DNA of 64,000 nucleotides from Bradyrhizobium diazoefficiens (GTDB lineage Bacteria > Pseudomonadota > Alphaproteobacteria > Rhizobiales > Xanthobacteraceae): NCBI RefSeq assembly GCF_016616885.1, contig NZ_CP067102.1:3562501-3626500 (forward strand), read 5' to 3'. The position numbers and the translations under genes are program-made. This document shows, one piece after another, positions 9,511 through 19,025 of this stretch (the stretch's first letter is position 1; each line of letters begins with the position of its first letter). The notes below the pieces were generated by a model that saw only the letters and a list, made by a program, of their open reading frames with translations, made no database searches and was not told the DNA's origin.

Positions 9511-10543
9511 CAACGGATCGACACAGGTGAAGGTCGCCACGGCAAACGGACTTGCCGCCGCCCAGGAAACCAAGCGCCAGCGCATCCGGCTGCTGATCCG
9601 CGCGGCCGGCATGCTGCCGGTGCTGCTGCTGCTATGCGCCGGCTTTCATTATCTGTCGGACGGCCGTTTCTTCACCGGACAGAATCTCGGCATCGTCCTG
9701 CAGCAGGCCGCCGTCAACACCGTGCTCGCCGCGGGCATGACCTTCGTCATCCTCACCGGCGGCATCGATCTCTCGGTCGGCTCGATCCTGGCGGCGTCCG
9801 CGATGGCCGGCCTGACGATGTCGAAATTGCCCGAGCTCGGGGCGCTGTGGCTGCCGGCCGCCGTCCTTACCGGGCTCGGCTTCGGCGTCGTCAACGGTGC
9901 GCTGATTGCGCTGTTGCGCCTGCCGCCCTTCATTGTCACGCTGGGGTCGCTCACCGCCGTGCGCGGTCTGGCGCGGTTGCTCGGCGCTGACACCACGGTG
10001 TTCAATCCATCCATTCCCTACGCCTTCATCGGCAACGGATCGCTGACGCTTGTGCCCGGCGTGGCGTCGATCCCTTGGCTCTCGGTGATCGCTCTGCTCG
10101 TCATCCTGATCTCGTGGCTGGTGCTGCGCCGGACCGTGCTCGGCGTGCATATCTATGCGGTGGGCGGCAACGAGAGCGCGGCGCGGCTTGCCGGCATCAA
10201 GGTCTGGGCCGTCCTGATCTTCGTTTATGGCGCGTCGGGATTGTTGGCCGGGTTGGGCGGCGCCATGCAGGCGGCGCGGCTCTACGCGGCCAATGGTCTG
10301 CAACTCGGGCAAAGCTACGAGCTCGACGCCATCACTGCAGTCATTCTCGGCGGCACGTCCTTCGTCGGTGGCATCGGCTCGATCTGGGGGACGCTGGTCG
10401 GCGCGCTGATCATCGCCGTGCTCTCGAACGGCCTGATCCTCACAGGCGTCTCCGACATCTGGCAATATGTGATCAAGGGTCTGGTGATCATCGGCGCCGT
10501 GGCGCTGGACCGCTATCGGCTGCAAGGCTCCGCCAGAACGTGA
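9503..10543 (+). CDS. Sugar ABC transporter permease (RbsC/XylH type)
   Basis: A 346-residue hydrophobic protein of the BPD_transp_2 family with about eight to ten membrane spans. Family motifs seen are [20 protein letters not shown] (residues about 79-98), [20 protein letters not shown] and the C-terminal [20 protein letters not shown] that contacts the ATPase. It forms the transmembrane pore, probably as a homodimer. The ATG lies inside the end of the upstream ATPase gene (ATGCCTGA overlap). The last five codons (GSART-stop) form the first unit of a tandem repeat that runs into the following intergenic region, so the C-terminus may vary between strains. Confidence 0.93.
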   Translation: MPDNGSTQVKVATANGLAAAQETKRQRIRLLIRAAGMLPVLLLLCAGFHYLSDGRFFTGQNLGIVLQQAAVNTVLAAGMTFVILTGGIDLSVGSILAASAMAGLTMSKLPELGALWLPAAVLTGLGFGVVNGALIALLRLPPFIVTLGSLTAVRGLARLLGADTTVFNPSIPYAFIGNGSLTLVPGVASIPWLSVIALLVILISWLVLRRTVLGVHIYAVGGNESAARLAGIKVWAVLIFVYGASGLLAGLGGAMQAARLYAANGLQLGQSYELDAITAVILGGTSFVGGIGSIWGTLVGALIIAVLSNGLILTGVSDIWQYVIKGLVIIGAVALDRYRLQGSART

Positions 10544-10669
10544 AAAGGCTCCGCCAGAACGTGAAAAGGCTCCGCCAGAACGTGAAAAAGGCTCTGCCAG
10601 AACGTGAAAAAGGCTCTGCCAGAACCTGAAAAGGGTCCGCCAGAACCTGAAGGCTTCGCGCGCACCTGA
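10524..10669 (+). repeat. Seven-unit tandem repeat spanning the permease stop codon
   Basis: Consecutive units of 20-22 bp, consensus AAAGGCTCCGCCAGAACGTGA, begin at 10524, 10544, 10565, 10586, 10608, 10630 and 10651; the last is degenerate (19 bp). Each ends in TGA, and the first TGA is the permease stop. Later units carry C-to-T and G-to-C changes and one-base insertions in the A-run, so the array has aged. It fills most of the gap between permease and binding-protein genes of one operon and could affect mRNA processing or the higher expression usually needed for the binding protein. It is not a CRISPR array: there are no spacers. Confidence 0.9.
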
Positions 10670-10749
10670 ATGCGCGCTGCGTGATGCGAAATTCCGTTGC
10701 GGCAACTGGTCTGCCGTGCCGGATTAAGGACCGACCAGGGAGGAAACCT

Positions 10750-11697
10750 ATGTTGAAGAAGACCACGCTTGCCGGCGCCGCGATGGCGCTCGCCCTGACC
10801 ACCGCGCCAACCTTCGCCAAGGAGCTCAAGTCGATCGGCGTCTCGCTGGGGTCGATGGGCAATCCGTTCTTCGTCGCGCTGTCGAAGGGCGCCGAGTTCG
10901 AGGCCAAGAAGACCAATCCCAATGTGAAGATCACCACCGTCGGTTTCGAATACGACCTCGGCAAACAGGTCACCCAGATCGACAATTTCATCGCCGCCGG
11001 CGTCGACCTGATCCTGTTGAACCCCGGCGATCCCAAGGCGATCGGGCCGGCGATCAAGAAGGCGCAGGCGGCGGGTATCGTTGTCGTCGCGGTCGACACC
11101 GCGGCCGAAGGCGCCGATGCCACGGTGACCACGAACAACGTCCAGGCCGGCGAGATTTCCTGCCAGTACATCGTCGACAAGCTGGGCGGCAAAGGCGACG
11201 TCGTCATCGAGAATGGGCCGCAGGTCTCCGCGGTCATCGACCGCGTCACCGGCTGCAAGAACGTCTTCGCGAAGAATGCGGGGATCAAGGTGCTGTCCGG
11301 CGACCAGGATGGCAAGGGGTCGCGTGAGGGCGGCCTCACCGTCGCGCAGGGCTATCTGACGCGCTTTCCCAAGATCGACGCCATCTTCGCCATCAACGAC
11401 CCGCAGGCGATCGGCACCGACCTTGCGGCGCGCCAGCAGAATCGCAGCGGCATTATCATCACCGCCGTCGACGGCGCGCCGGATATCGAGGCCTCGCTGA
11501 AGGATCCCGCGTCCCCGCAGATCCAGGCGTCAGCGTCGCAGGACCCATTCTTCATGGCACGGCGAGCCGTGCAGGTCGGCGTCGGCATTCTCAACGGGCA
11601 GAAGCCGGCCTCGACCGTCGAGCTGCTGCCGTCGAAGCTCGTGACCCGCGATAATATCAAGGATTACAAGGGCTGGACCTCGGACCGTTCGCAGTAA
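10750..11697 (+). CDS. Sugar ABC transporter periplasmic substrate-binding protein
   Basis: A 315-residue protein of the periplasmic-binding-protein family 4 (ribose/galactose/LacI-like fold). Residues 1-22 form a signal peptide ending TTAPTFA before KELKSIG. The mature protein opens with IGVSLGSMGNPFFVALSKGA, the typical first strand and helix lining the sugar cleft, and continues with ITTVGFEYDLGKQVTQIDNF and AVDTAAEGADATVTTNNVQA. The start at 10750 follows a strong GGGAGGAAA; an in-frame start 23 codons earlier would bury the signal peptide. It completes the transporter with the ATPase and permease upstream, separated from the permease by 206 bp mostly filled by the tandem repeat. The ligand cannot be read from the sequence; xylB upstream favours a pentose-like sugar. 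Confidence 0.92.
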   Translation: MLKKTTLAGAAMALALTTAPTFAKELKSIGVSLGSMGNPFFVALSKGAEFEAKKTNPNVKITTVGFEYDLGKQVTQIDNFIAAGVDLILLNPGDPKAIGPAIKKAQAAGIVVVAVDTAAEGADATVTTNNVQAGEISCQYIVDKLGGKGDVVIENGPQVSAVIDRVTGCKNVFAKNAGIKVLSGDQDGKGSREGGLTVAQGYLTRFPKIDAIFAINDPQAIGTDLAARQQNRSGIIITAVDGAPDIEASLKDPASPQIQASASQDPFFMARRAVQVGVGILNGQKPASTVELLPSKLVTRDNIKDYKGWTSDRSQ

Positions 11698-11740
11698 AGT
11701 CCCACAGTCTTTGCCGGCTGCGGCCTAATTCGACAGGAAC

Positions 11741-11761
11741 GCCCGGGATTCCCGCCCGGGC
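11741..11761 (+). terminator. Possible stem-loop after the sugar ABC operon
   Basis: GCCCGGG at 11741-11747 pairs perfectly with CCCGGGC at 11755-11761 around a 7-nt loop, 44 bp after the binding-protein stop. No T-run follows, so it may be a weak terminator or an mRNA 3'-end stabiliser. Confidence 0.4.
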
Positions 11762-11867
11762 GCACCTGTAAGGTTGACCGCGGCGACCGATATGTCAAAG
11801 AAGGGAGAGTTTTCGACGGTGGCGTCAATCGCGCCTGTCGGGGTGTCATCGGGAGCAAGTCTACATT

Positions 11868-12938
11868 ATGAGCCAGCGGGTCGCTCTCATCACCGGTGTG
11901 ACCGGCCAGGACGGCGCTTATCTCGCCGAACATCTGCTGTCGCTCGGCTATGTCGTGCACGGCATCAAGCGGCGCTCGTCCTCGTTCAACACCGCGCGCG
12001 TCGACCATCTCTATCAGGACCCGCATGTCGGCGACGTGCCGTTCCTGATGCATTACGGCGACATGACGGATTCGACCAATCTGATCCGCCTGGTGCAGCA
12101 GATCCGGCCGACCGAGATCTACAATCTTGCCGCCCAGAGCCACGTCGCTGTCAGCTTCGAGAGTCCGGAATACACCGCCAATGCCGATGGTATCGGCGTG
12201 CTGCGGCTGCTGGAAGCGGTCCGCATCCTCGGCATGGAGAAGGAGACGCGGTTCTACCAGGCCTCGACCTCCGAGCTCTACGGCCTCGTGCAGGAGATCC
12301 CGCAGAAGGAGACCACACCATTCTATCCGCGCTCGCCTTACGGCGTCGCAAAGCTCTACGGCTACTGGATTACGGTGAACTACCGCGAAGCCTACGGCAT
12401 GTTTGCTTCGAACGGCATCCTGTTCAATCATGAGAGCCCGATCCGCGGCGAGACCTTCGTGACCCGCAAGATCACGCGCGGCGTGGCGCGCATCGAAGTC
12501 GGGCTCGAGGAGACGCTCTATCTCGGCAATCTCGAGGCCAAGCGCGACTGGGGCCACGCCAGGGATTACATCGAGGGCATGCACATGATCCTGCAGGCCG
12601 ACAAGCCCGACGATTTCGTGCTCGCCACCGGCGAGACGCATTCGGTGCGCGAGATGGTCGAGCTGTCCTTTGCGCAGGTCGGCCGTCGCCTCGCATGGCG
12701 CGGCGCAGGCGTCGAGGAGACCGGCGTCGATGCCAAAAGCGGCAAGACGGTGGTGAAGATCGATCCGACCTATTTCCGCCCGACCGAGGTCGATCTCCTC
12801 ATCGGCGACGCCAGCAAGGCTCGCGAGGTGCTCGGCTGGAAGCCGAAGCGGACCTTTGCGCAGCTGGTCGAGGAGATGATGGCGAGCGATCTGGCCGAGG
12901 CCAAACGGGACATCGCAAATGGCAAGCGCACCGTTTGA
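11868..12938 (+). CDS. gmd: GDP-mannose 4,6-dehydratase
   Basis: A 356-residue extended short-chain dehydrogenase converting GDP-D-mannose to GDP-4-keto-6-deoxy-mannose (EC 4.2.1.47), the first step to GDP-L-fucose and related deoxysugars for lipopolysaccharide, exopolysaccharide or Nod-factor decoration. NADP-binding [14 protein letters not shown] lies at residues 10-23. The catalytic Ser/Thr-Glu element is ASTSELYG (132-139) and the YxxxK pair is Tyr158/Lys162 in [32 protein letters not shown] is diagnostic for Gmd. It overlaps fcl by 20 bp, so the two are translationally coupled and should be co-expressed. A weak GGGAG lies about a dozen bases before the ATG. Confidence 0.97.
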   Translation: MSQRVALITGVTGQDGAYLAEHLLSLGYVVHGIKRRSSSFNTARVDHLYQDPHVGDVPFLMHYGDMTDSTNLIRLVQQIRPTEIYNLAAQSHVAVSFESPEYTANADGIGVLRLLEAVRILGMEKETRFYQASTSELYGLVQEIPQKETTPFYPRSPYGVAKLYGYWITVNYREAYGMFASNGILFNHESPIRGETFVTRKITRGVARIEVGLEETLYLGNLEAKRDWGHARDYIEGMHMILQADKPDDFVLATGETHSVREMVELSFAQVGRRLAWRGAGVEETGVDAKSGKTVVKIDPTYFRPTEVDLLIGDASKAREVLGWKPKRTFAQLVEEMMASDLAEAKRDIANGKRTV

Positions 12939-13875
12939 GCTGAAGGGCAAGAGCGTCTACGTCGCCGGCCATCGCGGCATGGTCGGTACGGCGCTGCTGC
13001 GCCGGCTGGCGCGCGAGAACGTGAAGCTTGTCACGGTGGACCGGCGCGAGGTCGATCTCTGCAACCAGGCCGCCGTGTTCGACTGGTTCGCGAAGGTGCG
13101 GCCACAGGTGATCTTCCTCGCTGCGGCAAAAGTCGGCGGCATCGTCGCCAACAACACGCTACGCGCCGAGTTCATCTACGACAACATCGCGATCGCGGCG
13201 AACGTGATCCACGCCGCGCATGTGAACCGCGCCGAGAAGCTGATGTTCCTCGGCTCGTCCTGCATCTATCCGAAGCTCGCACCGCAGCCCTTGCGCGAGG
13301 ACACCGTTCTGACCGGCCCGCTGGAGCCGACCAACGAGCCTTACGCCATTGCCAAGATCGCGGGCATCAAGATGGCGGAGGCCTATCGCAGCCAGTATGG
13401 CTCTGACTTCATCAGCGTGATGCCGACCAACCTCTACGGCCCCGGCGACAATTATCACCCCGAGCTGAGCCACGTCGTCGCCGCGCTGATCCGCCGCTTT
13501 CACGAGGCAAAGGTCTCGGGCGCGAAGAGCGTCGTGGTCTGGGGCACCGGCACGCCGCGGCGCGAGTTCCTCTATGTCGACGACATGGCGGATGCCTGCG
13601 TGCACCTGATGAAGACCTATTCGAGCGCGGAGCTGATCAACATCGGCGCCGGCGAGGACATCGCCATCGCCGAGTTCGCCCGTGTCGTCGCCGACATCGT
13701 CGGCTATCGCGGCGAGATCAGTTTCGACACCTCGCGCCCCGACGGCACCCCGCGCAAGCTGCTCGATATCGGCCGCCTCGAACAGCTCGGCTGGCGCGCG
13801 ACAATGTCGCTTCACGATGGCTTGAAGCGGTCCTACGACGCGTACCTCGCCGGCTTGGTTGTCCCCGCACAATAG
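12919..13875 (+). CDS. fcl: GDP-L-fucose synthase (epimerase/reductase)
   Basis: This 318-residue extended SDR carries out the 3,5-epimerisation and 4-reduction of GDP-4-keto-6-deoxy-mannose to GDP-L-fucose with NADPH (EC 1.1.1.271). Seen are the nucleotide motif [14 protein letters not shown] (17-30), the signature [17 protein letters not shown] (111-127) with catalytic Ser113/Ser114 and Cys115, and Tyr142/Lys146 in PYAIAKIAG. The diagnostic [19 protein letters not shown] follows. The ATG sits inside the 3' end of gmd. Fucosyltransferases or polysaccharide genes are absent here, so the GDP-L-fucose acceptor is made elsewhere; in rhizobia it is often surface polysaccharide or a Nod factor. 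Confidence 0.97.
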   Translation: MASAPFELKGKSVYVAGHRGMVGTALLRRLARENVKLVTVDRREVDLCNQAAVFDWFAKVRPQVIFLAAAKVGGIVANNTLRAEFIYDNIAIAANVIHAAHVNRAEKLMFLGSSCIYPKLAPQPLREDTVLTGPLEPTNEPYAIAKIAGIKMAEAYRSQYGSDFISVMPTNLYGPGDNYHPELSHVVAALIRRFHEAKVSGAKSVVVWGTGTPRREFLYVDDMADACVHLMKTYSSAELINIGAGEDIAIAEFARVVADIVGYRGEISFDTSRPDGTPRKLLDIGRLEQLGWRATMSLHDGLKRSYDAYLAGLVVPAQ

Positions 13876-13941
13876 TAGGAACCATCGTTTTCAGAACGAG
13901 TTGGCCGATCGGGGCGGGCAAAACGTCACACGAGGCCGACC

Positions 13942-14394
13942 GTGCAGGACATCGTGCGCGTGCGCTCGACAGCGCAAATCGCGGGCCATCCCATTCATCC
14001 GATGCTGGTGCCGATCCCCATCGCGTGCTTCGTCGGGGCGTTGCTGACCGACATCGCCTATCTGGTCTCGGCCGAGATGATGTGGGCGAATTTCTCTGCC
14101 TGGCTTCTGCTGGTCGGCGTCATCTTCGGCGTGCTGGCCGCAATTGCAGGGCTAACCGATTTCCTCGGCAATCGCCTGGTGCGCGCGCAGGCGCCGGCCT
14201 GGCCGCATCTGATCGGCAACGCCGTGGCGATGATCCTGGCGATCTGCAATGCGCTCATTCACACGCGTGATGCCTGGACCTCGGTGTGGCCGCTCGGTCT
14301 CATTCTGTCGGTGCTTACCGTGCTGATCCTGCCGGTGACCGGCTGGCTCGGCTGGGCCATGGTGTACCGCCACGGTGTAGGAGTTGCGCGATGA
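13942..14394 (+). CDS. DUF2231 family inner-membrane protein
   Basis: A 150-residue protein with a GTG start and four predicted membrane spans. The [20 protein letters not shown] segment near residue 13 carries the HPxHPMLVxxP signature of DUF2231 proteins, whose function is not established (a role near membrane redox or haem proteins has been guessed from the His residues). Its stop codon overlaps the start of the following PQQ-type sugar dehydrogenase lipoprotein by four bases (ATGA), so the two are translationally coupled and probably act together in the periplasm or inner membrane, for example as membrane partner or electron route. That functional link is inference. Confidence 0.85.
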   Translation: MQDIVRVRSTAQIAGHPIHPMLVPIPIACFVGALLTDIAYLVSAEMMWANFSAWLLLVGVIFGVLAAIAGLTDFLGNRLVRAQAPAWPHLIGNAVAMILAICNALIHTRDAWTSVWPLGLILSVLTVLILPVTGWLGWAMVYRHGVGVAR

Positions 14395-15725
14395 TGTCTC
14401 TGCCTGCACGCGCCTTGCTGTGCACTTCGCTCCTCAGTCTCGCCGGCTGCAACGATGGTAGCGGTGATCCCAGCGCGCAAATCGGCGCCAATCCGAAGTT
14501 GCCCGATATCCAGCAATATCTGCTGCCGCCGGTACACATCGCGCGGATCGTCGGCTGGAAGAAGGACGAGACGCCGACCGTTGCCGAGGGCCTGCAGGCC
14601 AAGGCGTTCGCGACCGGCCTGCAGCATCCGCGCTTCCTCTATGTTCTGCCCAATGGCGACGTGCTGGTGGTGGAATCCAAGGCGCCGAAGGCCGCCGCGA
14701 TCAAGCGGCCCAAGGAAATCGTGATGGGCTTCATCGAATCCTGGGCGACCTCCGGCGGCGACACCGGCGAGAGCAATCGCATCACGCTGTTGCGCGATAC
14801 CAATGGCGACGGCGTGCCGGATAGGCAAAACGTCTTCCTCGATCACCTCAACTCGCCGTTCGGCGTCGCGCTGGTCGGCAACGATCTGTATGTCGCTAAC
14901 ACTGACGCGATCGTGAAATATCCCTACACCGACGGCGATACCAGGATCACGGCACCGGGCACGGTGCTGACGCCGCTGCCGGGCGGCCCGATCGACCACC
15001 ACTGGACCAAGAGCCTCGTTGCAAGTCCGGATGGTTCAAAGCTCTATGTGGGTGTCGGCTCCAACAGCAACATCACCGAGAACGGCATGGAGGCCGAGCA
15101 CAATCGCGCCGATATCCTCGAGGTCGATCGCGCCAGCGGCCGCTGGCGGATCTTTGCGAGCGGCCTGCGCAATCCCAACGGGCTCAGCTTCGAGCCGCAG
15201 ACAGGCGCGCTGTGGACGGTGGTGAACGAGCGCGACGAGCTCGGGCCCGATCTTGTGCCTGATTACATGACCTCGGTGAAGGACGGAGCCTTCTACGGCT
15301 GGCCCTACAGCTATTACGGCCAGCACGTCGATCCCCGCGTCAAGCCGCAGCGGCCGGACCTCGTCGCCAAGGCGATCGTGCCCGATTATGCGCTGAGCTC
15401 GCACGTCGCTCGGCTCGGTCTCGCTTTCTCTAGCGGCAGCAGTATGCCGGAGGCCTATCGCAGCGGCGCCTTCGTCGGTGAGCACGGCAGCTGGAACCGG
15501 CAGGTGCTGAACGGCTACAAGGTCGTGTACGTACCGTTCACGGAGGGCAAGCCGAGCGGGCCGGCGCAGGACGTCGTCACCGGCTTCCTCAATAGCGACA
15601 ATCAGGCGCGCGGCCGTCCCGTCGGCGTTGCCATCGACAAATCAGGCGCGCTGCTGGTCGCCGACGACAGCGGCAACACGGTGTGGCGGGTGACAGCCGC
15701 GCATCCGCAGGTCACGCAACGATAG
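14391..15725 (+). CDS. PQQ-type sugar dehydrogenase (sorbosone dehydrogenase family) lipoprotein
   Basis: A 444-residue soluble six-bladed beta-propeller of the glucose/sorbosone dehydrogenase family. The N-terminus is a lipoprotein signal with lipobox LAGC (Cys20), so the protein should be membrane-anchored in the periplasm. Family segments include [51 protein letters not shown] (catalytic-site region), [17 protein letters not shown] and [19 protein letters not shown] resembles a calcium loop. Start choice: the frame is open 35 codons upstream, but ATG 14391 has GGAG at -8 and begins the lipoprotein signal. Partner of the DUF2231 gene through an ATGA overlap. The substrate (aldose, sorbosone or other) is unknown; PQQ dependence is by family. 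Confidence 0.88.
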   Translation: MMSLPARALLCTSLLSLAGCNDGSGDPSAQIGANPKLPDIQQYLLPPVHIARIVGWKKDETPTVAEGLQAKAFATGLQHPRFLYVLPNGDVLVVESKAPKAAAIKRPKEIVMGFIESWATSGGDTGESNRITLLRDTNGDGVPDRQNVFLDHLNSPFGVALVGNDLYVANTDAIVKYPYTDGDTRITAPGTVLTPLPGGPIDHHWTKSLVASPDGSKLYVGVGSNSNITENGMEAEHNRADILEVDRASGRWRIFASGLRNPNGLSFEPQTGALWTVVNERDELGPDLVPDYMTSVKDGAFYGWPYSYYGQHVDPRVKPQRPDLVAKAIVPDYALSSHVARLGLAFSSGSSMPEAYRSGAFVGEHGSWNRQVLNGYKVVYVPFTEGKPSGPAQDVVTGFLNSDNQARGRPVGVAIDKSGALLVADDSGNTVWRVTAAHPQVTQR

Positions 15726-15732
15726 GAGAGGG

Positions 15733-15939
15733 ATGATGGGCCTTGCCCAATACGCGATCGTGCCGGTCGAGGACCAATGGGGCGTGCTGCATGACGGTGA
15801 CGTCAAAAGCAGATACGCCACCAAGGAAGCAGCATTCGAGTCGGCGGTCGCGGCCGCGTCCCTGGCTCTTCGCGAGGGACACGAAGTTCATGTCAGTGTG
15901 CCGGGCCGCGAAGCCGGGGATAACGCGCTCGGCATTTAG
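15733..15939 (+). CDS. Small conserved-looking protein, DUF2188-like
   Basis: A 68-residue cytoplasmic protein starting seven bases after the dehydrogenase stop, behind a GGAGAGGG ribosome-binding site (a second ATG lies at 15736). The pattern YAIVPVEDQWGVLHDGD, then YATKEAAFESAVAAASLALR and HEVHVSVPG resembles small DUF2188-type proteins, in which a short beta-sheet is followed by one helix. Function unknown. It probably shares the transcript of the two genes upstream. Confidence 0.65.
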   Translation: MMGLAQYAIVPVEDQWGVLHDGDVKSRYATKEAAFESAVAAASLALREGHEVHVSVPGREAGDNALGI

Positions 15940-15981
15940 CGCTCGGGCTGCGGAACAGAATTCGGCAGGAGGAGGACCGCC

Positions 15982-16152
15982 ATGACCAAGCCCCGTGAGC
16001 CGAACGGCGTCGAGCCATCCCGCTCCGAAGATGACATCCAGCGCGATGAGCTCGGTCCACGCGGCGTGCCGAATGCGCCGGATCCCGCCAAGATGACGCC
16101 GCAGCGCGAGAAAAAGACGCCGAAGCACGTTGATCCCGGTCACACCGCGTGA
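15982..16152 (+). CDS. Small hydrophilic protein of unknown function
   Basis: A 56-residue frame (MTKPREPNGVEPSRSEDDIQ and following) preceded by a strong AGGAGGAGG at ideal distance and lying 42 bp after the previous small gene on the same strand. The product is rich in Pro, Asp, Glu, Lys and Arg, with no hydrophobic core, so it is probably disordered. No family is recognised. The excellent ribosome-binding site is the main support. Confidence 0.6.
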   Translation: MTKPREPNGVEPSRSEDDIQRDELGPRGVPNAPDPAKMTPQREKKTPKHVDPGHTA

Positions 16153-16335
16153 CGCCGATCCGCCGCTAACACGATCAGACGACCGACTACCCGTGTTGCG
16201 AAGTGCCGAGCCGCGCGCTGCTCTGCGGCTGGCGCCGTATTGCCATTCGGCGGCCGGCGTTCCCGTGCGCTGAGTCTCCGGGTAAGACAGGCGTCACAGG
16301 CGTGATCGGCGCCTGCCGGGCAGGCGACGACTGGA

Positions 16336-17544
16336 ATGCGGTTCTTGAAATCTGACAGCAGGCTCATAGGGGTCCTGCTGGTGCTGGCAATCACCCAACT
16401 CATTGGATGGGGTACGATCGGGCTTCCGGCCGTGGTCGGTCGCGACCTCGGGGCCGACCTCGGCCTGAGCCTGCCGGCGGTGTTTGCGGGCAGCTCGGTT
16501 CTCTATGTCACCATGGGCCTGTGCGCGCCTTGGCTCGCCAAGGCCTTTGCGCGGCACGGTGCGCGCAAGGTGATGATGGCGGGCACTATTGTCTCCGTGC
16601 CGGGCTACATCGTCCTGTTCTTCGCGCGCGAGCCGATGCTCTATTTCGCCGGCTGGGTCATTCTCGGCATGGGCGGCAGCGCCACGTTGTCGACCGGCGC
16701 CTATATCATGCTGAACGAGGTCGCCGGACGGGGCGCCAAGAATGCCATCGGCGGGCTGATGCTGGTGACGGGTCTCTCCAGCAGCATCTTCTGGCCGACC
16801 ACGTCGTTCCTCAGCGCCTGGCTCGGCTGGCGCGGGACCTGTCTCGTCTATGCTGCGATGATGCTCGCCATCAACCTTCCGCTCTACGCATTTCTCGCGC
16901 CGCGCCGGAAAATTGCGACGGACGATGGTGGCGAGGCCGTCAAGGCCGCGCCGCCGCCCGCGATTGCAAGAAGCACCTTCGGTCTCGTCGTTTGCGTGAT
17001 CACGATGAACGCCTTCGTCAATTTCGGCATCAGTGCCATCCTGATCGAGCTGCTGCGGGCTGAGGGCCTCGCACCGGCGCAGGCGCTTGCATTCGGCTCG
17101 ATGCTGGGCGTGATCCAGGTCAGCGCCCGCGGCCTCGACTTCCTCGGCGGCGGCCGATGGGACGGCATTACCACGGGGCTCGTCGCCGGCACCGCGCTTC
17201 CCGTTGCCATGGTGCTGCTGATGCTGAGCGAGGGGGCGACCTGGGCGGTCGCGACCTTCATCCTGCTCTATGGCGCCGGCAGCGGTGCGATGGCGGTGGC
17301 ACGGGCGACGATCCCGCTCGTGTTCTACGACCAGGCCGAATTCGCCAAGGCGATGTCGATGATCGCGCTGCCGCTCAATCTGGCCTCCGCGATCTCGCCG
17401 CCACTGCTGGCTGGCCTGCTCACCCAGTTCGGCAGCCGCGGTGCGCTTGGGCTCACCCTGGCCTTTTCCTGCGCGACGGTGCTGATCCTGATTCTGCTGG
17501 GCCGCCGACGCCCGCGATTGGCTACGGCAGCAGCCGCGACCTGA
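16336..17544 (+). CDS. Major facilitator superfamily transporter
   Basis: A 402-residue protein with about twelve hydrophobic segments and the MFS loop after helix 2 (LAKAFARHGARKVMMAG). The first spans (LIGVLLVLAITQLIGWGTIG) resemble the monocarboxylate/oxalate-formate type of MFS carriers. A charged central loop (RRKIATDDGGEAVK) separates the two six-helix halves. Substrate unknown. A CaiB-type CoA-transferase follows after 170 bp on the same strand, which could mean uptake of an organic acid that is then activated as a CoA thioester, but no direct coupling is visible. Confidence 0.88.
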   Translation: MRFLKSDSRLIGVLLVLAITQLIGWGTIGLPAVVGRDLGADLGLSLPAVFAGSSVLYVTMGLCAPWLAKAFARHGARKVMMAGTIVSVPGYIVLFFAREPMLYFAGWVILGMGGSATLSTGAYIMLNEVAGRGAKNAIGGLMLVTGLSSSIFWPTTSFLSAWLGWRGTCLVYAAMMLAINLPLYAFLAPRRKIATDDGGEAVKAAPPPAIARSTFGLVVCVITMNAFVNFGISAILIELLRAEGLAPAQALAFGSMLGVIQVSARGLDFLGGGRWDGITTGLVAGTALPVAMVLLMLSEGATWAVATFILLYGAGSGAMAVARATIPLVFYDQAEFAKAMSMIALPLNLASAISPPLLAGLLTQFGSRGALGLTLAFSCATVLILILLGRRRPRLATAAAAT

Positions 17545-17714
17545 GCAATATTCACGGCGCGGAATTCTGCGTCACGGGCTACCTCTGCTGCGGGGCGGGG
17601 GATGGCCGTATGCCCGCAGCGCAGTGCTCGGGGCCCGAAAATGGTGTATCCGCAGGGAGCCCGGCCCGCGATCTCGCCGCCGCGCCAATATCCAGTTCCC
17701 CGGAGGAAATCGAC

Positions 17715-18944
17715 ATGTCGGCCTTGCCGCTCTCAGGCATCAAGATCCTTGACCTCACGCGTGTGCTTGCAGGACCCTTGTCGGCCCAGATGCTGGGCGA
17801 TCTCGGCGCCGACGTGATCAAGATCGAGCGGCCCGGCACCGGCGACGACGCGCGCGCCTTCGGCCCGCCTTACCTGACCGATCCCGAGGGCAAGGCGAAC
17901 AACAACAACTCGTTCTATCTGTGCGCCAACCGCAACAAGAAGTCGGTCACCGTCAACATCGCCAAGCCCGAGGGGCAGGCGATCATTCGCGAACTCGCCA
18001 AGGATGCGGACGTCTTCATGGAGAACTACAAGGTCGGCGATCTCAAGCGCTACGGCCTCGACTACGAGACGATCAAGGCGATCAATCCAAAAATCATCTA
18101 TTGCTCGGTGACCGGGTTCGGCCAGACCGGCCCCTATGCGCCGCGCGCCGGCTATGACGCGATCCTGCAAGCGATGGGCGGCCTGATGAGCGTCACCGGC
18201 CATATCGACGGTGAGCCCGGCGAGGGCCCGATGAAAGTCGGGCCGTCGATCGTCGACTACATGACCGGCATGAACACGTCGATCGGGCTTTTGTCGGCGC
18301 TCTACCATCGCGACGTCAATGGCGGGCAGGGACAGCACATCGACGTTTGCCTGTTCGATACGGTGATCGCGTCGCTGTCGCATTGGCTGCAGATCTACCT
18401 CGTCAACGGCAAGATGCCGCCACGCCGCGGCACCTGGGGCAATGGCGGCATGCCGGCCGGCGTGTTCCGCTGCACCGACGGCGAGCTGATGCTGGTGGTC
18501 GGCAATGACGGCCAGTTCCAGCGCACCTGCGCCGTGCTCGGTGAGCCCGAGCTCGCCAACGACAAGCGCTTCGTCAAGAACAACGACCGCGTCGTGCACG
18601 GCAAGGAGATCATGGCGATCTTCGCCGGTCTGTTCCTGAAGAAGCCTGTGGCCTATTGGCTGGACAAGCTCGAGGAGGCCGGCGTGCCGTCCGGTCCGAT
18701 CAACAATTTCGAGCAGGTGTTTTCCGATCCGCACGTCCAGTCGCGCGGCATGCGGGTGAAGGTCGACCATCCCTTCGAGCCCGATCTGTCGCTGATCCGC
18801 AACGCGCTGACCTTCTCGGAGACCCCGGTCAAGACCTACCGCGCCCCGCCGCTGCTCGGCGAGCACACGGAGGAGGTGCTCAGTGCCAAGCTCGGCTACG
18901 ATGCGGGCAAGATTGACGAGCTGAAGAAGCGGGGGATCATCTAA
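17715..18944 (+). CDS. CaiB/BaiF family (class III) CoA-transferase
   Basis: A 409-residue class III CoA-transferase that moves CoA between carboxylic acids through an enzyme-aspartyl anhydride. The N-terminus ILDLTRVLAGPLSAQMLGDL and IKIERPGTGDDAR are typical, as are GYDAILQAMGGLMSVTG and GQGQHIDVCLFDT. The likely nucleophile is Asp181 in SIVDYMTGM. ATG 17715 follows AGGAAA at the right distance; the frame is open much further upstream but overlaps the MFS gene. Members act on formyl, carnitine, mesaconyl, bile-acid or aromatic acids; the substrate here cannot be assigned. Confidence 0.93.
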   Translation: MSALPLSGIKILDLTRVLAGPLSAQMLGDLGADVIKIERPGTGDDARAFGPPYLTDPEGKANNNNSFYLCANRNKKSVTVNIAKPEGQAIIRELAKDADVFMENYKVGDLKRYGLDYETIKAINPKIIYCSVTGFGQTGPYAPRAGYDAILQAMGGLMSVTGHIDGEPGEGPMKVGPSIVDYMTGMNTSIGLLSALYHRDVNGGQGQHIDVCLFDTVIASLSHWLQIYLVNGKMPPRRGTWGNGGMPAGVFRCTDGELMLVVGNDGQFQRTCAVLGEPELANDKRFVKNNDRVVHGKEIMAIFAGLFLKKPVAYWLDKLEEAGVPSGPINNFEQVFSDPHVQSRGMRVKVDHPFEPDLSLIRNALTFSETPVKTYRAPPLLGEHTEEVLSAKLGYDAGKIDELKKRGII

Positions 18945-19025
18945 GTTTCGGCGCGACGGTTGCGATCCCGCGGGATGTGCGCGCGATGTTCGGGTTGGCG
19001 TAAGCTCCTAAACTAGCCGACCGAT

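Noticed and set aside
10524..10669. CRISPR-like array
   Set aside because: Units are contiguous without unique spacers and there are no cas genes.
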